NCBI GenBank assembly: GCA_910576385.1
Contig: CAJTIR010000033.1
Location: 1-42,296 of the forward strand
DNA from: Lachnospiraceae bacterium
Lineage (GTDB): Bacteria; Bacillota; Clostridia; Lachnospirales; Lachnospiraceae
Length of the DNA: 42,296 nt
Direction of reading: 5' to 3'
Of the stretch, positions 39,599 through 42,296 are shown piece after piece. Under the pieces are notes generated by a model. It was given only the letters and a program-made list of their open reading frames with translations, did no database searches and was not told the origin of the DNA. The position numbers and the translations under genes were made by a program. Position 1 is the first letter of the stretch, and each line of letters opens with the position of its first letter.

Positions 39599-41020
39599 TT
39601 AAATCGTTCCCAAATCAAAACCAAAATAGCGCACCGCATTGTTATAGCAGATATCCTTGATCAATCTGCCCAGCAATTGATTGTCATCGGGATATTCCCC
39701 GCATTCTACCCATCCGCCGATCAAATCACAGAGCACCCGCCGAAAATATTCATGTCTGGTATAGGAGAGAAAACTTCTGGAATCAGTGAGCATACCAATA
39801 AAATTCCCCAAAAGCCCCAGATTGGCAAGGGAGGTCATCTGCTCTGTCATCCCTGTTTTGTGATCGTTAAACCACCAGGCGCTGCCCTGCTGGATCTTGC
39901 CTGCTGCTCCTGCCTCCTGGAAACAGCCGATTAAGGTGCCAATCGCAGCATTATCCTCTGGATTTAGGCTGTACAAAATCGTTTTTGGCAAGACATTTTT
40001 TTCACAGAGCGCATCCAGATATGAAGACAGCTCCGAAAGGGGAACCTGATTAAAAATACTGTCAAATCCGGTATCTGCACCAATCTCGCCAAACATACGG
40101 GTATTATTGTTTCTGGTGACGCCAAAATGAAGCTGCATCACCCAGCCACGTTTTTGATATTGCTCTGCCAGCCACAACATGGCTGCTGTCTTAAATTTCT
40201 GTTCCTGCTCTTCGGAAAGTGTTTGCTCAGACATGCGCGCAGCAAAAATTTTCTCGACCTCAGTTTCCTTTGTCAGAGACCAGGGAACATACAAAAGGCC
40301 ATGATCACTGATTCGGCAGCCCAGCTTTGCAAAATAATCCATCCGCTTATTCAGCGCCATCTTCCAGTCACTGAATGTCTTGATCTCCAGATCTGCCGTC
40401 TGCCCAAGCTGCTGCATGTAATCTATAAAATCTGGTTTTTCAATAGCTATGGCACGATCTGGCCTCCAAGCCGGAAGTACTTGAATCTCTATACTTTTAT
40501 CATCTGCAATCGCCTGATGCCAACGCAGATCATCCACAGGATCATCGGTCGTACAGATCAGTTTCACATCAGAAGCGCGCATGATTCCGCGGGCACTCAT
40601 CTCCTCCTGCTGCAGACGCTCGCTGCACAGATCCCAGACTTCTTTGGCACTGTCTGCTCCCAAGACTCCATGATATCCAAAATAGCGCTGCAGTTCCAAA
40701 TGGCTCCAATGATAAAGAGGATTGCCAACGGCCTTTTCTAAGGTCTGCGCCCACTTACAAAATTTCTCATAATCCGATGCTTCTCCAGTGATATAATACT
40801 CCTCCACGCCATTGCTGCGCATTTGACGCCATTTATAATGGTCGCCCGCAAGCCATATCTGCGCGATATTTTCAAAGTGTTGATTTTGGGCAATTTCCTT
40901 GGGGCTGATATGGCAGTGATAATCCAGAATCGGCGTATGTTCGGCATAAGTATGATATAACTCTCTGGCTTTCTTAGTAGTAAGCAAAAAATCTTCATTC
41001 ATAAATGTTGTTTTTTTCAT
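39599..41020 (-). CDS. uxaC: Glucuronate (uronate) isomerase
   Basis: UxaC converts D-glucuronate to D-fructuronate and D-galacturonate to D-tagaturonate. The 473-residue protein has DYHCHISPKEIAQN (metal His-x-His), WLAGDHYKWRQMRSNG, the TTDDPVDDLRWH segment, the MQLHFGVTRNNNTRM motif and VGMLTDSRSFLSYTRHEYFRR-like end (IGMLTDSRSFLSYTRHEYFR). All match the family and its usual length. The ATG at 41020 is 2 bp after the uxuB stop, so they are one operon; the ribosome site is only GGGGT. Confidence 0.96.
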   Translation of the reverse strand: MKKTTFMNEDFLLTTKKARELYHTYAEHTPILDYHCHISPKEIAQNQHFENIAQIWLAGDHYKWRQMRSNGVEEYYITGEASDYEKFCKWAQTLEKAVGNPLYHWSHLELQRYFGYHGVLGADSAKEVWDLCSERLQQEEMSARGIMRASDVKLICTTDDPVDDLRWHQAIADDKSIEIQVLPAWRPDRAIAIEKPDFIDYMQQLGQTADLEIKTFSDWKMALNKRMDYFAKLGCRISDHGLLYVPWSLTKETEVEKIFAARMSEQTLSEEQEQKFKTAAMLWLAEQYQKRGWVMQLHFGVTRNNNTRMFGEIGADTGFDSIFNQVPLSELSSYLDALCEKNVLPKTILYSLNPEDNAAIGTLIGCFQEAGAAGKIQQGSAWWFNDHKTGMTEQMTSLANLGLLGNFIGMLTDSRSFLSYTRHEYFRRVLCDLIGGWVECGEYPDDNQLLGRLIKDICYNNAVRYFGFDLGTI

Positions 41021-41022
41021 AC

Positions 41023-41871
41023 TTATACCCCAGAATAAGCGGAAAATCCCCCATCAATCGGAAGTATCACCCCAGTGATAAAGCCTGCCGCTTCCTCATT
41101 AAGAAGAAACAACATACTTCCCAATAGTTCCTCAGCCTCGCCAAAACGTTCCATTGGTGTGGCAGCGAGAATTTTTCCTGTACGTGCAGTAGGGCTTCCA
41201 TCTTTGTTATAGAGAAGCCGTTCATTCTGTTTCGTGACAAAAAAACCTGGCGCCAAAGCATTGACCCGAATTCCTTCTTTGGCAAAATGCACCGCAAGCC
41301 ACTGTGTAAAATTGCTGACTGCAGCCTTGGCTCCACTGTATGCCGGAATCTTTGTCAGCGGTGTATAGGCATTCATAGAAGAAATATTTAAGATACTGCA
41401 GTTTTTGCGCCCAATCATATCCTTTGAAAACTCCTGTGTTGGAAGTAATGTTCCTATAAAATTCAAATTAAACACAAATTCCACACCATTCTGCGCCAAA
41501 TCAAAAAAGGTTTTCACATCCTCATCAAGATCCTTTTCCTGAAAATATTCCTTATCTGTAGTAGCCAGCGGATGATTGCCTCCAGCGCCATTGATTAAAA
41601 TATCGCAAAGCCCAAAATCTTCCAAAATCTGCTGATGCGCTGCTTGAAGGCTTTCTTTTTCCAATGCATTTGCCTGATAACCCTTGGCTTTCCCTCCCTC
41701 CTCACAAATCTTTTGCGCATTTTCATTTGCGGCCTCCTGATTTAAATCCAAAAGCGCCACCTTAGCCCCGCACTCTGCAAGCGCCTGCGCCATAGAAAAA
41801 CATAAAACACCTCCAGCTCCTGTGACAACTGCCACTTTTCCGTTTAAATCCATCTTAAATGGTAACTTCAT
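41023..41871 (-). CDS. uxuB: SDR-type fructuronate reductase (D-mannonate oxidoreductase)
   Basis: It should reduce D-fructuronate to D-mannonate with NAD(P)H. The 282-residue protein is a short-chain dehydrogenase: TGAGGVLCFSMAQALAE binds the cofactor, NGAGGNHP is the family-typical NAG-like motif, Ser in ISSMNAYTP, and YSGAK carries the catalytic Tyr and Lys. Its GGNHP and C-terminal PIDGGFSAYSGV match the Bacillus UxuB/YjmF type rather than the larger UxuB of Escherichia coli. GGAGAG lies 6-10 bp before the ATG. It is directly upstream of uxaC; mannonate dehydratase (uxuA) is not seen. Confidence 0.85.
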   Translation of the reverse strand: MKLPFKMDLNGKVAVVTGAGGVLCFSMAQALAECGAKVALLDLNQEAANENAQKICEEGGKAKGYQANALEKESLQAAHQQILEDFGLCDILINGAGGNHPLATTDKEYFQEKDLDEDVKTFFDLAQNGVEFVFNLNFIGTLLPTQEFSKDMIGRKNCSILNISSMNAYTPLTKIPAYSGAKAAVSNFTQWLAVHFAKEGIRVNALAPGFFVTKQNERLLYNKDGSPTARTGKILAATPMERFGEAEELLGSMLFLLNEEAAGFITGVILPIDGGFSAYSGV

Positions 41872-41899
41872 CTCTTGCTCTCTCCTTTCTCAATTGCTT

Positions 41900-42296
41900 C
41901 CCATAGGCGTTTGCGAAACGCCAGAACCCGCATAAATACGGGATTCTCTTTGTTACAAAATAAAACAACTCCTCACTGGTCTGTGGTATAATTGAAATGT
42001 CCAGTAACAATTATCCATATCCACCAGTAAAGGAGTCGTATCTATATGATAACACATAAACAACTCTCTTTGGCAGATATTTTTACCGATTGCCAAAATA
42101 AATTTGATAACGATAAATATGAGTATCTTTCCATACTCGATGAAACCATCAACCTTGATGAAATTGTTCCGATGTCTTTTGTTTCTCATTTTCATGCTGC
42201 CACCGGCAGACCCCGCAGGCATCTTCTTTTCCCAATGCTGAAGGCTCTGTTACTACAGCTTATCTTCTCAATCCCAACAACATCCCTGCTGATCGT
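41900..42296 (+). mobile_element. Left part of an insertion sequence
   Basis: The stretch from about 41906 begins with GGCGTTTGCGAAACGCC, a near-perfect palindrome, then a second stem AGAACCCG...CGGGATTCT (41920-41946) and an extended -10 (TGGTATAAT, 41984-41992) before a transposase gene. Hairpins at an IS end usually shield the transposase from outside transcription. The precise terminus is not proven. Confidence 0.45.
42046..42296 (+). CDS. Transposase N-terminus (IS1182/IS5-like, DUF772), partial
   Basis: From ATG 42046 (AAGGAG 10 bp upstream) the frame is open to the window end, 83 codons. It encodes LADIFTDCQNKFDNDKYEYL, then an IVPMSFVSHFHAATGRPRRH segment, then MLKALLLQLIFSIPTTSLLI. 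The pattern matches the N-terminal DUF772 domain of IS1182-type transposases. The DDE catalytic part lies beyond the window. Confidence 0.7.
   Translation, partial: MITHKQLSLADIFTDCQNKFDNDKYEYLSILDETINLDEIVPMSFVSHFHAATGRPRRHLLFPMLKALLLQLIFSIPTTSLLI

Noticed and set aside
40127-40741. A 204-codon plus-strand reading frame
   Set aside because: It lies entirely antisense to the well-supported uxaC gene and has no recognisable domain or ribosome site.

Overview
The window looks like chromosomal DNA of an anaerobic Firmicute, most likely a gut Lachnospiraceae-type Clostridium. The reasons are: AT-rich intergenic DNA; strong AGGAGG-type ribosome binding sites; near-perfect TTGACA/TATAAT promoters with 17-bp spacers; a sporulation-type SigH; single-chain PurL; surface proteins with BIG2 and BspA-like repeats; and a gene order (ispF, cysE, cysS, mrnC, rlmB, sigH) shared with the Bacillus subtilis yac region. 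Genus assignment is inference only.

Left part (1-6.9 kb) is accessory. An IS66-family right end has landed in a DUF6056-like membrane protein gene. Next come a two-gene membrane operon, a chemotaxis receptor, a VanZ-like gene, a YefM-YoeB toxin-antitoxin pair, and decayed mobile-element genes (a frameshifted gene and a truncated ribbon-helix-helix gene) beside a tRNA-Thr gene. The chemotaxis receptor appears to be transcribed from the promoter of a second, largely deleted YefM-YoeB operon whose toxin 3' end is still readable.

The 7-14.6 kb block is core metabolism on the minus strand: glf; apt-ispF-GNAT/SCP2; cysE (with a leader containing a T-box-like sequence and a terminator hairpin); cysS-mrnC-rlmB-sigH. 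From 14.8 to 17.4 kb there are two very small plus-strand genes around a NYN/OST-HTH-like gene, a palindromic dispersed repeat, tRNA-Met and tRNA-Val, and a 172-bp tandem repeat (2.5 copies) with nested inverted repeats and no coding role.

From 17.4 to 34 kb the window carries signalling and surface genes: a hemerythrin-receiver protein, a HAD phosphatase, two secreted proteins (one with about six BIG2 domains placed directly after purL), purL with a small overlapping upstream ORF, a cytoplasmic LacI-type sensor fused to a GGDEF domain, a LysR regulator with a palindrome inside its own promoter, and a modular GH10 xylanase ending in BspA-like repeats. From 34 to 42 kb there are a Cas4-like nuclease/DinG-type helicase fusion, an HPr-like protein lacking the catalytic histidine, larB-larC for nickel-pincer cofactor synthesis, uxaC and an SDR-type uxuB for uronate catabolism, and the start of another transposase. 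Xylanase plus uronate genes fit a plant-polysaccharide user.

The most novel-looking items are the 172-bp structured tandem repeat, the toxin-antitoxin-derived promoter of the chemotaxis receptor, the orphan T-box-like leader of cysE, and the small ORF overlapping purL. I saw no CRISPR array, no rRNA and no clear multi-gene defence system.
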